A stretch of 64,000 nucleotides of DNA from Bacteroidetes bacterium UBA2475 (GTDB lineage: Bacteria; Bacteroidota; Bacteroidia; B-17B0; Aurantibacillaceae), in NCBI GenBank assembly GCA_002342065.1, contig DDPF01000003.1, positions 1-64,000 on the forward strand, written 5' to 3'. Position 1 is the stretch's first letter. Each line of letters opens with the position of its first letter. Both the position numbers and the translations under genes were made by a program. Below the pieces are notes generated by a model. That model saw nothing but the letters and a program-made list of their open reading frames with translations, was not told the origin of the DNA and made no database searches. Shown here piece by piece: positions 19,356 through 28,825 of the stretch.

Positions 19356-19979
19356 TTACAAAGCTTCGCTTACAACTTCTTTTACATCATCGGGTAACAG
19401 GCGTTTTAAAAGCGCTTCAATACCGGCTTTTAAGGTCATGGTGCTGCTTGGGCAACCGCTGCAACTGCCGCGCATTTGCACAGTAACAACTCCGTCCTTT
19501 AATTCTTTAAATGTTATCATACCTCCATCTGATTCAACTGCGGGACGGATGTATTGCTCTAACACTTCAATAATTTTATTTTCCACATCGTTACTTGGTG
19601 GCACGTGTTGTGTGTTAATAGAAATTGTTTCTTTAAAAGAAGAATCTTTTGGTACCTCTTGTTGTGGCAATTTATTTACAATGACGTTGCCTTTATTTAA
19701 ATATTCGGTTATAAAAACACGTAATTCATCTCTTACTTCTTCCCAAATAATACCGTCTTGTTTAGTTATTGTTATAAAGTTGGAAGCAATAAAAATGCTT
19801 TTTACAAATGGAAACTGAAATAATTTTTGAGCAATTGGCGCATCTTTAGTTTCTCCAGCATTTTTATATTCTGCAGTTGCACCACTTACTAAAAGTAATT
19901 TATTGGCAACAAACTTTACACTCGAAGGATTTGGCGTCTCTTCTACGTAAATAATAAAAGGTATTTCGTTGGGATTCAT
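19356..19979 (-). CDS. Nfu-type iron-sulfur cluster scaffold (Nfu N-terminal plus NifU C-terminal domain)
   Basis: Protein of 207 aa from the ATG at 19979. A GTG at 19988 would lie inside the putative -7 box and is rejected. The N-terminal Nfu/HIRA-like domain starts FIIYVEETPNPSSVKFVANK, and the C-terminal NifU domain contains VESDGGMITF and the cluster-binding CxxC in MRGSCSGCPSS. Such proteins carry 4Fe-4S clusters to client enzymes. The divergent neighbour is nadB; NadA, the next enzyme of NAD synthesis, needs such a cluster, although nadA itself is not here. Confidence 0.9.
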   Translation of the reverse strand: MNPNEIPFIIYVEETPNPSSVKFVANKLLLVSGATAEYKNAGETKDAPIAQKLFQFPFVKSIFIASNFITITKQDGIIWEEVRDELRVFITEYLNKGNVIVNKLPQQEVPKDSSFKETISINTQHVPPSNDVENKIIEVLEQYIRPAVESDGGMITFKELKDGVVTVQMRGSCSGCPSSTMTLKAGIEALLKRLLPDDVKEVVSEAL

Positions 19980-19987
19980 ATTGACCA

Positions 19988-19995
19988 CAAATTTA
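19988..19995 (-). promoter_or_regulatory. -7 promoter box of the nfu gene
   Basis: CAAATTTA on the plus strand reads TAAATTTG on the minus strand, an exact TAnnTTTG match. Transcription would start within a few bases of the ATG at 19979, giving a very short leader and excluding the upstream GTG as start. Confidence 0.4.
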
Positions 19996-20051
19996 CGAAC
20001 TAAAAGCTTATGATTTGCCTTTAAATAATAGTACTTTTACCCCGATCGATC

Positions 20052-21611
20052 ATGCAGATAAAAACTGATTTTCTAGTTATCGGGTCCGGCATTGCGGGGC
20101 TAAGTTTTGCACTTAAAGTAGCAGAAAAAGGCAAAGTAATTTTAATTACCAAAAGTAACGCCGATGAAAGCAACACCAAATACGCACAGGGTGGCATTGC
20201 TGCAGTTTGGCATGATAAAGACAGCGTAGAAAAACATGTGGCAGATACTTTAAACGCAGGGGGCGGATTATGTGATGAAAGAATTGTGAGAATGGTTGTT
20301 GCCGAAGGCACAGATCGTGTAAAGGAATTAATTGAACTGGGAACAAAATTTGACAAGACAGAACAAGGCGAATACGATCTTGCAAAAGAAGGCGGACATA
20401 GTGAGAACAGAATTTTACATTATAAAGATATTACGGGTTTTGAAATTGAACGTGCTTTATTGCAACAGATCCACAACCATGAGAACATTACAGTTTACGA
20501 TCATTATTTTGCCATTGACATAATCACGCAACATCATTTAGGAAAAACAGTTACCTCTAAAACGCCCGACATTACTTGTTATGGAGCATACATTGTAAAT
20601 ATTAAAACCGGTGTTATTGATACGGTACTTTCTAAATTCACAATTATGGCAACCGGTGGTGCAGGCCATGTGTATGCAACCACCACTAATCCAAAGATTG
20701 CTACCGGCGACGGCATTGCGATGGTTTATCGCGCAAAAGGTTTTGTAAAGGATATGGAGTTCGTACAGTTCCACCCTACTTCGCTTTACAATCCGGGAGA
20801 GAATCCAAGTTTTTTAATTACCGAGGCCATGCGTGGTTTTGGCGGCGTTTTAAAAACGCAGGACGGACGTGAGTTCATGCAAAAATATGATAGTCGCGGT
20901 TCTTTAGCGCCGCGCGATATTGTTGCGCGCGCTATTGACAATGAATTAAAAATGAAAGGTGAAGATTTTGTTTTTTTGGATTGCCGCCATTTTGATAGAA
21001 AAGGATTTATAGAACACTTCCCAAATATTTATAACAAGTGCATGAGTTTAGGAATTGATCCCTTTGTAAAAATGATACCGGTGGTTCCTGCGCAACATTA
21101 TTTGTGCGGAGGTATTGGCGTTAATGATCACGGACAATCCTCCATCAAAAATTTATATGCAATTGGCGAATGTGCCTGCACAGGTTTACATGGCGCTAAC
21201 CGTTTAGCAAGTAATTCTTTGTTAGAAGCAGTTGTGTTTGCACATCGTGCAGCAGAACAAATAAAAACTTTGGTAGATACTGTATCTATAGAAAATAATA
21301 TTCCTGAATGGAATGCCGAAGGAACAGAACATGCCGAAGAGATGATCTTAATTACACAATCTCAAAGAGAAGTGCAACAAATTATGAGTAATTATGTTGG
21401 CATTGTGCGCAGTGAGTTACGTTTAAAAAGGGCCTTCGATCGTTTAGAAATTTTGTACATGGAAAATGAAGCGCTTTACGATAAAACAGTGATAACACAA
21501 AAACTATGCGAACTGCGTAATTTAATTTGCATTGGTTATTTAATTATTAAACAAGCCATGAAACGTAAAGAAAGTGTTGGCTTGCATTACATGGTAAATT
21601 ATAAGAAGTAG
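20052..21611 (+). CDS. nadB: L-aspartate oxidase
   Basis: Flavoprotein of 519 aa that oxidises L-aspartate to iminoaspartate, the first step of de novo NAD synthesis. The FAD-binding motif DFLVIGSGIAGLSFAL spans residues 7-22. The substrate-site block SRGSLAPRDIVARAID and the second FAD block (YAIGECACTGLHGANRLASN) are intact, and a C-terminal helical domain is present (RSELRLKRAFDRLEILY). Length and motifs fit NadB rather than the related fumarate reductase or succinate dehydrogenase subunits. Divergent from nfu with about 70 bases between start codons; the stop codon abuts a palindromic repeat. Confidence 0.95.
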   Translation: MQIKTDFLVIGSGIAGLSFALKVAEKGKVILITKSNADESNTKYAQGGIAAVWHDKDSVEKHVADTLNAGGGLCDERIVRMVVAEGTDRVKELIELGTKFDKTEQGEYDLAKEGGHSENRILHYKDITGFEIERALLQQIHNHENITVYDHYFAIDIITQHHLGKTVTSKTPDITCYGAYIVNIKTGVIDTVLSKFTIMATGGAGHVYATTTNPKIATGDGIAMVYRAKGFVKDMEFVQFHPTSLYNPGENPSFLITEAMRGFGGVLKTQDGREFMQKYDSRGSLAPRDIVARAIDNELKMKGEDFVFLDCRHFDRKGFIEHFPNIYNKCMSLGIDPFVKMIPVVPAQHYLCGGIGVNDHGQSSIKNLYAIGECACTGLHGANRLASNSLLEAVVFAHRAAEQIKTLVDTVSIENNIPEWNAEGTEHAEEMILITQSQREVQQIMSNYVGIVRSELRLKRAFDRLEILYMENEALYDKTVITQKLCELRNLICIGYLIIKQAMKRKESVGLHYMVNYKK

Positions 21612-21612
21612 C

Positions 21613-21674
21613 TTCGACAAGCTCAGCTACCACTTTTATAATCCCACATTTTTTTGGTCATTGAGCCTGTCGAA
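21613..21674. repeat. Palindromic intergenic repeat between convergent genes
   Basis: TTCGACAAGCTCAG (21613-21626) forms an imperfect inverted repeat with TTGAGCCTGTCGAA (21661-21674), 12 of 14 positions pairing. It fills the gap between the convergent nadB and helicase genes and may act as a terminator in both directions. Confidence 0.7.
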
Positions 21675-21680
21675 ATGACA

Positions 21681-24197
21681 TTAACCCTCCTCTTTCATTT
21701 TCAAGGCCAACACATATTTTATTTCTGAGAAAGAAATATCTGAAGGCAATTTACTTTTTATTGGATTTAATCCTGCTGATTTATCAAATTTTTCTAAAGC
21801 GCGCATTATTGTTTTTTGTTTTTCGGGTGAAACTAAAAAATCAATATTTATTTCGCCGCTGGCAACATAAGGTGTTAAATGACTTTCTAACGTTGCTTTT
21901 GTAAAGCCGCGCATAATAGAAATTTCTTCAAGACTTAAACCCTCTTTAAACAATTTAAAGGTTTGTTCGCTGCTGCTTACTTTTTTTTCTTTTCCTTCAA
22001 CCGCAGTTTTTTCCTTTTTAGTTTTCTTTGCTTTAGTTGGAGCTTTTGCCTGCATATTCGATTCCAATTCATGTTCCTCCATAAACTCTTTTATAATATT
22101 CAAAAAATCATCTCCAAACGCTTCCACCTTTGCTTCTCCAAAACCGCTTATCTTCATTAATTCATCAGATGTAGTTGGCAAAAATTCAGTCAATTCTTTT
22201 AAGGTCTTATTGCTTGCCACCATGTAAATTGGTTTTTGCTCTTCGTTACAAATATCATCGCGCAACAACAATAATTTTTTATACAAAACAGGGTGACTAA
22301 TATCTCCAGAAATTTTTGCGTTCCGCGCATTCTCATAAATATTTATGCGAATGGCAGGATATACGATCTTTAATTTTGCTTTTAAAAATTCGTGTAAGTT
22401 AAATCCATACGCGCTTGATTTAAATAAAGCCAGTTTTGTAAATACCTGTTCAAATAAACTTTGCAGCTCTGCATTTATTTCTTCCGCAGCTTCTTTACTC
22501 TCGGTAGTAAAAGGAATATTCTTTAGTAAATTATTTATTTGCTCTAATTCGGTTTGAAAATAGGCAGAAGCTTGTTCTAAACGTTTGCTGACATTTTCAT
22601 CATGCTCCACATTTGATGAAGCTGCAATTAAATTACTTAATTGATTTTTAAATTTTAAACTAACTTCATTCAGTGCATCCAATTTTGAAAAGAATTTTTC
22701 ACTCCAATCATTTAAAGAAGCATGAACTTTTGTTTTATATAACTGAAAAAGTCCAGCCACATCTTTACGCGCATAAATAATATCTGTAAGATCAAAAAGA
22801 CTTATCAAAACAGTTTTGATGTATTCGTTCTTAGAAGACTGAAAAATAGAATCAATGGCATTTTGATCTTGTTTATTTTCTGAAGAAAAGTTCAAGATCT
22901 TTTTATCGTTGAACAACGTTTCTGCATTTATTTTTGAACTCAAAGTTAACCCGGCTAAACTTCTACAACGACTTAACGCCACATACACTTGCCCCGCGCT
23001 AAAAGAATGCGCTGCATCTATAATTACTTTTTCAAACGTTAAACCCTGACTTTTATGAATGGTAATTGCCCAGGCCAAACGTAAAGGGTATTGCGAAAAT
23101 GTGCCCAGCACTTCTTCTTCAACAACTTTAGTTTCTTTATTTAATTTATACGATACGTTGCTCCAGGCCTCTTTATTTAATTCTATTTCTTCATGATCTT
23201 CTTCGCATTTTACTTTAATAACACTATCACTTAAATAAGTTACAATACCAATTTTACCGTTATAATAATTTTTTTCTGGATTATTTTTCAGGAACATTAC
23301 GCGGGTTCCTTTTTTTAAGGTCAACTGTTCATCTGCAGGATAATTTTTTTCGTTAAAAATTCCTTCAACTTTACTTTTAAAGGTATAAGCTTTATCAGGC
23401 AATGCACTTAATAATTTTTGATTTATCTCGTCAGCTTTTTGGTTGTGCGTTGTTAAAGTAATATTCGACTGAATAAATTCCTGCGAAAGATCTGCGCGAT
23501 AATGTCCGTTAAGGGTTTCAAGATCGCTTAAACTTAAATTATTGTTACGTACCTTATTTAAAATATCAATAAAAGCCTGTTCGTTCTGGCGATAGATCTT
23601 TTCTAACTCAATATAAACGGCAGGATTATTTCTAAAAACAAGACTGTCAAAAAAATACGGACTTTGATAAATGTGATTCAATAAACGCCACTCTTCGGGA
23701 TTAACAACAGGTGGTAATTGGTGCATATCGCCAATGAACATTACCTGCACCCCACCAAAAGGCAAATGCGTTTTTTTACGTGTGCTACGCAAAACAAAAT
23801 CTATCTGATCTAAAAGATCAGCGCGCACCATACTTATTTCATCTATCACCAACAATTCCAGTTTCCTGAAAATCGAAAGGCGCAAACTATTGTATTTAAA
23901 CTGGGCAGCCGCTGCGGCAGTTTGAGAAAAATCTACCTGGTGTTCTAAATTTAAAACTGGTAAAAAAGGTGCAAAAGCAAATTGAAAAAAAGAATGAATG
24001 GTGCTTCCGCCTGCATTAATGGCCGCCACACCTGTTGGTGCCACAACGGCCATTTGTTTAATGGTATTTTCTTTAATATACTTCAATAAAGTTGTTTTGC
24101 CCGTACCTGCCTTACCCGTTAAAAATACAGGTTGGTTAGTTTGGTTCACAAAATTTAAAACGTGCTCAAATTGGGAATTAATTTCTATAGTGCTCAT
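21681..24197 (-). CDS. Pif1/RecD-like superfamily 1 helicase with HRDC and C-terminal HTH domains
   Basis: ATP-dependent DNA helicase of 838 aa from the ATG at 24197 (MSTIEINSQ). A TTG 21 bases upstream is less likely. Motifs in order: Walker A GKAGTGKTTLLK, Walker B ELLVIDEISMVRADLLD, motif III MFIGDMHQLPPV, and the UvrD-C block AITIHKSQGLTFEKVIIDA with VALSRCRS. Around residues 610-690 is an HRDC-like domain (ELTEFLPTTSDELMKISGFG, then EAFGDDFLNIIKEF). After a Lys-rich linker comes a RecQ-type HTH segment (TFKLFKEGLSLEEISIMRGF). It probably unwinds or processes DNA during repair or recombination. This combination recurs in Bacteroidota, but the precise role is unclear. Confidence 0.9.
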   Translation of the reverse strand: MSTIEINSQFEHVLNFVNQTNQPVFLTGKAGTGKTTLLKYIKENTIKQMAVVAPTGVAAINAGGSTIHSFFQFAFAPFLPVLNLEHQVDFSQTAAAAAQFKYNSLRLSIFRKLELLVIDEISMVRADLLDQIDFVLRSTRKKTHLPFGGVQVMFIGDMHQLPPVVNPEEWRLLNHIYQSPYFFDSLVFRNNPAVYIELEKIYRQNEQAFIDILNKVRNNNLSLSDLETLNGHYRADLSQEFIQSNITLTTHNQKADEINQKLLSALPDKAYTFKSKVEGIFNEKNYPADEQLTLKKGTRVMFLKNNPEKNYYNGKIGIVTYLSDSVIKVKCEEDHEEIELNKEAWSNVSYKLNKETKVVEEEVLGTFSQYPLRLAWAITIHKSQGLTFEKVIIDAAHSFSAGQVYVALSRCRSLAGLTLSSKINAETLFNDKKILNFSSENKQDQNAIDSIFQSSKNEYIKTVLISLFDLTDIIYARKDVAGLFQLYKTKVHASLNDWSEKFFSKLDALNEVSLKFKNQLSNLIAASSNVEHDENVSKRLEQASAYFQTELEQINNLLKNIPFTTESKEAAEEINAELQSLFEQVFTKLALFKSSAYGFNLHEFLKAKLKIVYPAIRINIYENARNAKISGDISHPVLYKKLLLLRDDICNEEQKPIYMVASNKTLKELTEFLPTTSDELMKISGFGEAKVEAFGDDFLNIIKEFMEEHELESNMQAKAPTKAKKTKKEKTAVEGKEKKVSSSEQTFKLFKEGLSLEEISIMRGFTKATLESHLTPYVASGEINIDFLVSPEKQKTIMRALEKFDKSAGLNPIKSKLPSDISFSEIKYVLALKMKEEG

Positions 24198-24390
24198 TCT
24201 GTCTACAAAATAAAGCAAATTTTATAAATTATTTTTATTAGTTGTTATAAAATTATCCTTTAAAAAAGGCATTATATTTAACTTTTCCTTTACTAACTCC
24301 CGCCACTTATAAAGTTATAACGTTAAACCACTCAATTCTATTAAAGCATGTTTAAAAAAGAAGTATCTTTATTATAATTACTTAATTAAC

Positions 24391-25257
24391 ATGAAAAAGC
24401 AATTCGTTTTTATATTTGTCTTATTTTTTATTGCATTTTCTGCAAATGCGCAATATAAAAAAATGCCTTTTAATGCCAATCATTATTGGGTAGGATTTTA
24501 CACTAACTCTCATCATACTTCAGGTGCAGCATATTATTACACTATTGCCGGCTTTAAAGATAGCCTGGTAAATTCTATTACTTATAAGTACCTTCCTGCA
24601 AACGCAAATAACGGTACTTTTTTAAGGGATGATACGCTGCGCAAACGAGTAATCATTCTTGATGAATTAAATCATGAACATATTTTATACAATTTTAATA
24701 AAGCAGTTGGAGATACGGCAATGCTTAGTAGGAAAATGGATTATCTTTCTGCTCCAAATATGTATACCAGCACTTACACTCTAACAGCTCTTGATAGTTT
24801 AATTTTAAGCGATGGATTGTACCATAAAAGATTTACCTATGGTGGTTATAAAGTTATCGAAGGCATTGGTGGGCATCACTTGGTCATGCCTTATGAAGAG
24901 TTTGCAGGCTTTATTAATAGGGAGTTGATTTGTGTTGGCACCTTCACTCCCACCAGTACTATTTTTCATAAAGATGGGATCGGGCAGAGCTGTTCATTAG
25001 GTGTGGGTGTTAAAGAAAACATAGATACAAAAAATTCTTTTTCCGTCTTCCCCAACCCGGCAATCGAAAGATTGAATTTAGAATTTTATACTGAAGATCC
25101 CTTGTCGATAATAATTCAGGATATATATGGAAGACCAATTAAAGAGTTAAATGGTTCTAACAAAAGTATCGATGTAAGTGATTTAACTAAAGGAGTATAT
25201 TTTGTTCAGGTTAAATTCAAACAAAAAAGTATTTCAAAATATTTTATAAAAAACTGA
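24391..25257 (+). CDS. T9SS type A cargo protein, function unknown
   Basis: Secreted protein of 288 aa. The signal peptide (MKKQFVFIFVLFFIAFSANA) is followed by a domain of about 190 residues rich in Tyr and His with no recognised fold. The last 75 residues are a type A sorting domain: SFSVFPNPAIERLNLEFY, a middle IIIQDIYGRPIKEL, and the end LTKGVYFVQVKFKQKSISKY. It should cross the outer membrane through T9SS and be anchored or released after tail cleavage. A near-consensus -7 box TATCTTTA lies about 20 bases before the ATG. Monocistronic by context. Confidence 0.8.
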   Translation: MKKQFVFIFVLFFIAFSANAQYKKMPFNANHYWVGFYTNSHHTSGAAYYYTIAGFKDSLVNSITYKYLPANANNGTFLRDDTLRKRVIILDELNHEHILYNFNKAVGDTAMLSRKMDYLSAPNMYTSTYTLTALDSLILSDGLYHKRFTYGGYKVIEGIGGHHLVMPYEEFAGFINRELICVGTFTPTSTIFHKDGIGQSCSLGVGVKENIDTKNSFSVFPNPAIERLNLEFYTEDPLSIIIQDIYGRPIKELNGSNKSIDVSDLTKGVYFVQVKFKQKSISKYFIKN

Positions 25258-25315
25258 TCCGTTTGAATAGGCATCATTTGAACCACTAAAGTAGTTTCCC
25301 AAATTTTATAGCAAT

Positions 25316-26731
25316 ATGACTGATTATAAAATATACTGCGCCGGAAAATTTATTTCGGGTCCAAAAAAACTGGAAGTAACAAATAAATATTCTCAACAGG
25401 TTTATGCTGTAACTTATTTAGCAGACAAAACAATTCTTAACAAAGCCATTATTGCCGCCGAAAAAGTAAAACAAGCTTGTAAAGAATTATCTTCTTTGGA
25501 AAAATATACTGCCCTTAAATTTATTTCTGAAGAACTTGAAAATAAAAAGATACATCTTGCAAAAGTTTTATGTATTGAAAGCGGAAAGCCTATTATTTAT
25601 GCAATAGCCGAAATTGAACGCGCAGCTCAAACTTTTTTAATTGCGGCAGAAGAATGCAAGCGTCTCCCAAAAGAATACATGAGCCTTGACTGGACGGCCA
25701 ACGGAAAAAATAAAGAAGGCATAGTCAACTATTTTCCAATTGGAATTGTTGCCGGCATTTCTCCTTTTAATTTTCCATTGAATCTTGCAGTACACAAAAT
25801 AGCACCGGCTATTGCAGCAGGTTGTCCTATTATATTAAAACCCGCATCCTCTACTCCACTTTCAACTTTAGAGTTGGCGAAAATTATTGATAGAACAAAT
25901 TTGCCAAAAGGTATGGTCTCTATTTTACCAATGGATAGAACAACGGGAAATTTATTAGTGACCGATGAACGTATTAACCTATTAAGTTTTACAGGCTCGC
26001 CGGTTGTTGGATGGGAATTAAAAAAACAAAGTGGCAAAAAGAAAGTTATTTTAGAATTGGGCGGCAATGCAGGAGTAATAATTTCAGAAGGTGTTGATCT
26101 TAAAAAAATAATTACAAAATGTTTAGTTGGCGCGTTTTCTTATAGCGGACAAATTTGTATTCATGCTCAACGTTTTATTGTACACCCAAACCTCTTTGAA
26201 GATTTTTTAAGTTTAATGAAAAAAGAAACCGAAAAATTAATTGCCGGCGATCCGCTTAAAAAAGAAACCAGGATCTCAACTATGATTGATGAAGAAAATG
26301 CCAAACGCGTTGAGGAATGGGTAAAAGATGCCATAAAACAAGGCGCTAAATTGGTTTGCGGGGGCAAAAGAAAAAAAACGTTTTACGTACCAACTATTTT
26401 AACGAATACTACTTCTAAAATGAAAGTAAATGCAGAAGAGGTTTTTGGTCCGGTAATTTGCATTGAAAAATATAACGGCAAAATAGAAGATGCCATAAAA
26501 AAAATAAACGATTCTAAATTTGGATTGCAGTGCGGTGTATTTACCGATTCTGTTTCCGAGTTAGATCATTGTTTTAAACAGATCGAAGTAGGCGGCATTA
26601 TTCATAACGATGTACCAACTTTACGTTTTGATCAAATGCCATATGGCGGCATAAAAGAAAGCGGGCTTGGGCGAGAAGGAGTTAAGTATGCTATAATGGA
26701 TATGATGGAACCTAAGATATTGGTGAAATAG
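25316..26731 (+). CDS. Aldehyde dehydrogenase family protein
   Basis: NAD(P)-dependent aldehyde dehydrogenase of 471 aa. The catalytic Asn motif is in ISPFNFPLNLAVHKIAPAIA, the general-base Glu in LELGGNAGVI and the nucleophilic Cys in YSGQICIHAQRF. The C-terminal PYGGIKESGLGREGVKYA motif is intact. Non-phosphorylating GAPDH and broad-range ALDHs share these features, so the substrate is not assigned. It lacks a signal peptide and should be cytoplasmic. Downstream lies a 660-base palindrome-rich region. Confidence 0.85.
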   Translation: MTDYKIYCAGKFISGPKKLEVTNKYSQQVYAVTYLADKTILNKAIIAAEKVKQACKELSSLEKYTALKFISEELENKKIHLAKVLCIESGKPIIYAIAEIERAAQTFLIAAEECKRLPKEYMSLDWTANGKNKEGIVNYFPIGIVAGISPFNFPLNLAVHKIAPAIAAGCPIILKPASSTPLSTLELAKIIDRTNLPKGMVSILPMDRTTGNLLVTDERINLLSFTGSPVVGWELKKQSGKKKVILELGGNAGVIISEGVDLKKIITKCLVGAFSYSGQICIHAQRFIVHPNLFEDFLSLMKKETEKLIAGDPLKKETRISTMIDEENAKRVEEWVKDAIKQGAKLVCGGKRKKTFYVPTILTNTTSKMKVNAEEVFGPVICIEKYNGKIEDAIKKINDSKFGLQCGVFTDSVSELDHCFKQIEVGGIIHNDVPTLRFDQMPYGGIKESGLGREGVKYAIMDMMEPKILVK

Positions 26732-26738
26732 AAACAAC

Positions 26739-27252
26739 TTGCCGTCACTTTTCCTTGATGACGGCAATGCAAAGCATTGAGCGAGATGGTGCCATAGCAA
26801 CCAAAAAATCAACCTTGCACTTATTTCTTGCCCTCACTTTTTGCTTGATCAAAAAGTAAGCAAAAAATCAAGGCTTTCTTAAAATTTTGCTAAAATCTAA
26901 TTTTCCTCAAGCTGATGATTTAAGCGCTTCGCGAACAGCCAAAATCATCTTCGCACTGGCCAACGCTTTTGAAGAAAAAAGATTTTTAACGCAAAATTTT
27001 AAAAGGCCGTCTCACATTGTGTGCTTACGCGACCAGATTTTGCGTATGGTAATTATGCGGTTAGATGTTTGGGCTTTCCGCGTGAGCACCTGCTACGTGC
27101 GCTGGCCAGGCAAAACGCTTGGAGTGGGAAGAGTGAATTGATTTTTTTGTAGAAAGGCAATAAAGGCGCTTGTCGTTTAAAATTCTGTTCTTTCCGAATA
27201 AAACCTTGAACAGAATTTTTTACTTTATTAGCCTTTCAAAAAAAATCAAGAG
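26739..27252. repeat. Palindrome-rich intergenic region
   Basis: The gap between the aldehyde dehydrogenase and plug genes (26732-27393) holds nested inverted repeats rather than a convincing gene. They are TTGCCGTCA/TGACGGCAA (26739-26747 with 26759-26767), CAATGC/GCATTG (26765-26770 with 26774-26779), ACTTTTTG/CAAAAAGT (26836-26843 with 26850-26857) and GATGATTT/AAATCATC (26914-26921 with 26942-26949). A long compound hairpin spans 27138-27249: TTGATTTTTTT/AAAAAAATCAA outside, then GAAAGGC/GCCTTTC and AATAAAG/CTTTATT, with the 12-base AAAATTCTGTTC/GAACAGAATTTT at its core. An 84-codon frame at 26887-27141 crosses these repeats. Confidence 0.7.
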
Positions 27253-27393
27253 TGGGTGGAAAGATCGTTTTGCCTTGTCTTTTGTTTACTTTTCGACTAA
27301 GGAAAAGTAAAAAAGAAAAATTGTGCCGCCGCACAAAGCCGGATCGAATATGTACTACATATTTGCTCTGTGCTAAAAGCGACAAAAAGTAAA

Positions 27394-28704
27394 TTATTTC
27401 TTTAACGAATTCATTTTTTTGAAACCTATTAACTGATCGTAATACATTCCGATCCTACGATGGTAAACAAAAATGTTGTAATCATTTTCTGTATCCCAAT
27501 GATTTCCTTCAATGATAGTTTCATCTCCTCCTTTTTTCGTATCGTTACTTAAAACATAAATGTAATTATAGTAGCCCTGCTTTAAATACAATTGGGCTTC
27601 GTAACCAAAACGTTTATAATTATAGGTCATTTTGCTTGCTTTATTCATGCGCCAGTCTGTTAACTTTCCGAGTATGTAAAAATTGCCGCTAGCTTCGGGA
27701 GTTAAGTATGGAAGAAAAAAATCAACATATACATAATCAGCTTCAGTATCCATATTTCCTTTAAAGTCGTTATTCTTGATCAGGAATTTGCCGTTAAAAT
27801 CGGGATAGTATAAATAAGGTTTAACAGATCGTATCTCTTCTTTATATAATACAATATGATTTTTTAAATTTTCATCTTTGTATATCTCTTTTACTTTTTC
27901 AGAATAAAATCTTACGCTGCGGGCGTCAAAAAATCTGAATTCATTTCCGCCATTAAAAGTTGTTGCATCATCTAACGAATACGTAAGTGTATTGCCGCCC
28001 ATAAAAGTTGGTTTTACATCTGTAACCGCATTATCCCAACGATTATTTTGGGTTATGGTCACTTTAAGATCTTTGTATGGATTTGTTATATCATAACCTG
28101 AGTTATTGATAACAAGATCCATGTGCTGTTTATTATATTGTTCGCCATCGCCAATGGGCTGTCTGAAATTAGCAGCAATGGTAACCTTTGGCTCATAAAC
28201 TAAAAAACGTCTGCTTAATACCAGATCTTTTTTATCGCCATCGGCATACACATAAACAATGTAATTACCGCTTTTGGTAAATTTTAAACTTTGTTGCGGA
28301 AACAAAATATCATAGTGAAGGTATTTTTGCATGGTATTGGTAGAGAATGAATAGTTAAGGATATTAAGATCAAAAAAACCCGTAAGGTACTCGCTTATCA
28401 TCAGATCGCTGGGCGTCCAATCGGCATTACAATGAATGAATGAAATGCTGTATTGTTTTCTATCTGCTTCCAGGTCGTCAAATGTCAATTGTATTTGTTC
28501 AGCTCCACTAAGGTCAATAATTGGTAAACCAAACTCCCAGCTTGATTCGTGTATCTGTACAGTTTTGATTGTTGGCTTGTAATTGTAATCGTCGTATTTA
28601 AGAACATTATCGTTTACATAATCTTCATCATCTCCCGTTTTTGTTTGAGAAAAAATGGCGAGTGGTAAGGCCAGTAAAAAATAAATAAAGGTTCTTTTAA
28701 ACAT
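27394..28704 (-). CDS. Type IX secretion system plug protein (DUF5103)
   Basis: Protein of 436 aa from the ATG at 28704 (MFKRTFIYFLLALPLAIFSQ, a clean signal peptide). An ATG 21 bases upstream is possible, but a TATATTTG box (28715-28708) lies between the two. The N-terminal domain contains SSWEFGLPIIDLSGAEQIQL and FDDLEADRKQYSISFIHCNADWTPS; the rest is beta-rich, with YVYADGDKKDLVLSRRFLVY and QLYLKQGYYNYIYVL. This is the DUF5103 family, whose Flavobacterium member caps the periplasmic side of the SprA translocon when it is idle. No other core T9SS gene adjoins it; the upstream neighbour is a T9SS cargo gene. Confidence 0.9.
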   Translation of the reverse strand: MFKRTFIYFLLALPLAIFSQTKTGDDEDYVNDNVLKYDDYNYKPTIKTVQIHESSWEFGLPIIDLSGAEQIQLTFDDLEADRKQYSISFIHCNADWTPSDLMISEYLTGFFDLNILNYSFSTNTMQKYLHYDILFPQQSLKFTKSGNYIVYVYADGDKKDLVLSRRFLVYEPKVTIAANFRQPIGDGEQYNKQHMDLVINNSGYDITNPYKDLKVTITQNNRWDNAVTDVKPTFMGGNTLTYSLDDATTFNGGNEFRFFDARSVRFYSEKVKEIYKDENLKNHIVLYKEEIRSVKPYLYYPDFNGKFLIKNNDFKGNMDTEADYVYVDFFLPYLTPEASGNFYILGKLTDWRMNKASKMTYNYKRFGYEAQLYLKQGYYNYIYVLSNDTKKGGDETIIEGNHWDTENDYNIFVYHRRIGMYYDQLIGFKKMNSLKK

Positions 28705-28767
28705 GATCAAATATAAACAAAGCATAGTGCTTTAACGAAACTAGAAATATAATTATTGTAAAAAAGC

Positions 28768-28805
28768 AAAAAAAGATCCCGTCATGGTTTAACCGTGACG
28801 GGATC
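28768..28805 (-). terminator. Rho-independent terminator of the 867-aa cargo gene
   Basis: GATCCCGTCA (28775-28784) pairs perfectly with TGACGGGATC (28796-28805). On the minus strand a run of seven T follows (28774-28768). It lies 20 bases beyond the stop of the cargo gene. Confidence 0.9.
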
Positions 28806-28825
28806 TGTATAAAAAGAGTTAAAAA

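Noticed and set aside
26887..27141. 84-codon open frame in the palindrome-rich gap
   Set aside because: It crosses strong inverted repeats, has no signal peptide or known motif, and the Arg/Cys-rich product looks like translated repeat DNA.
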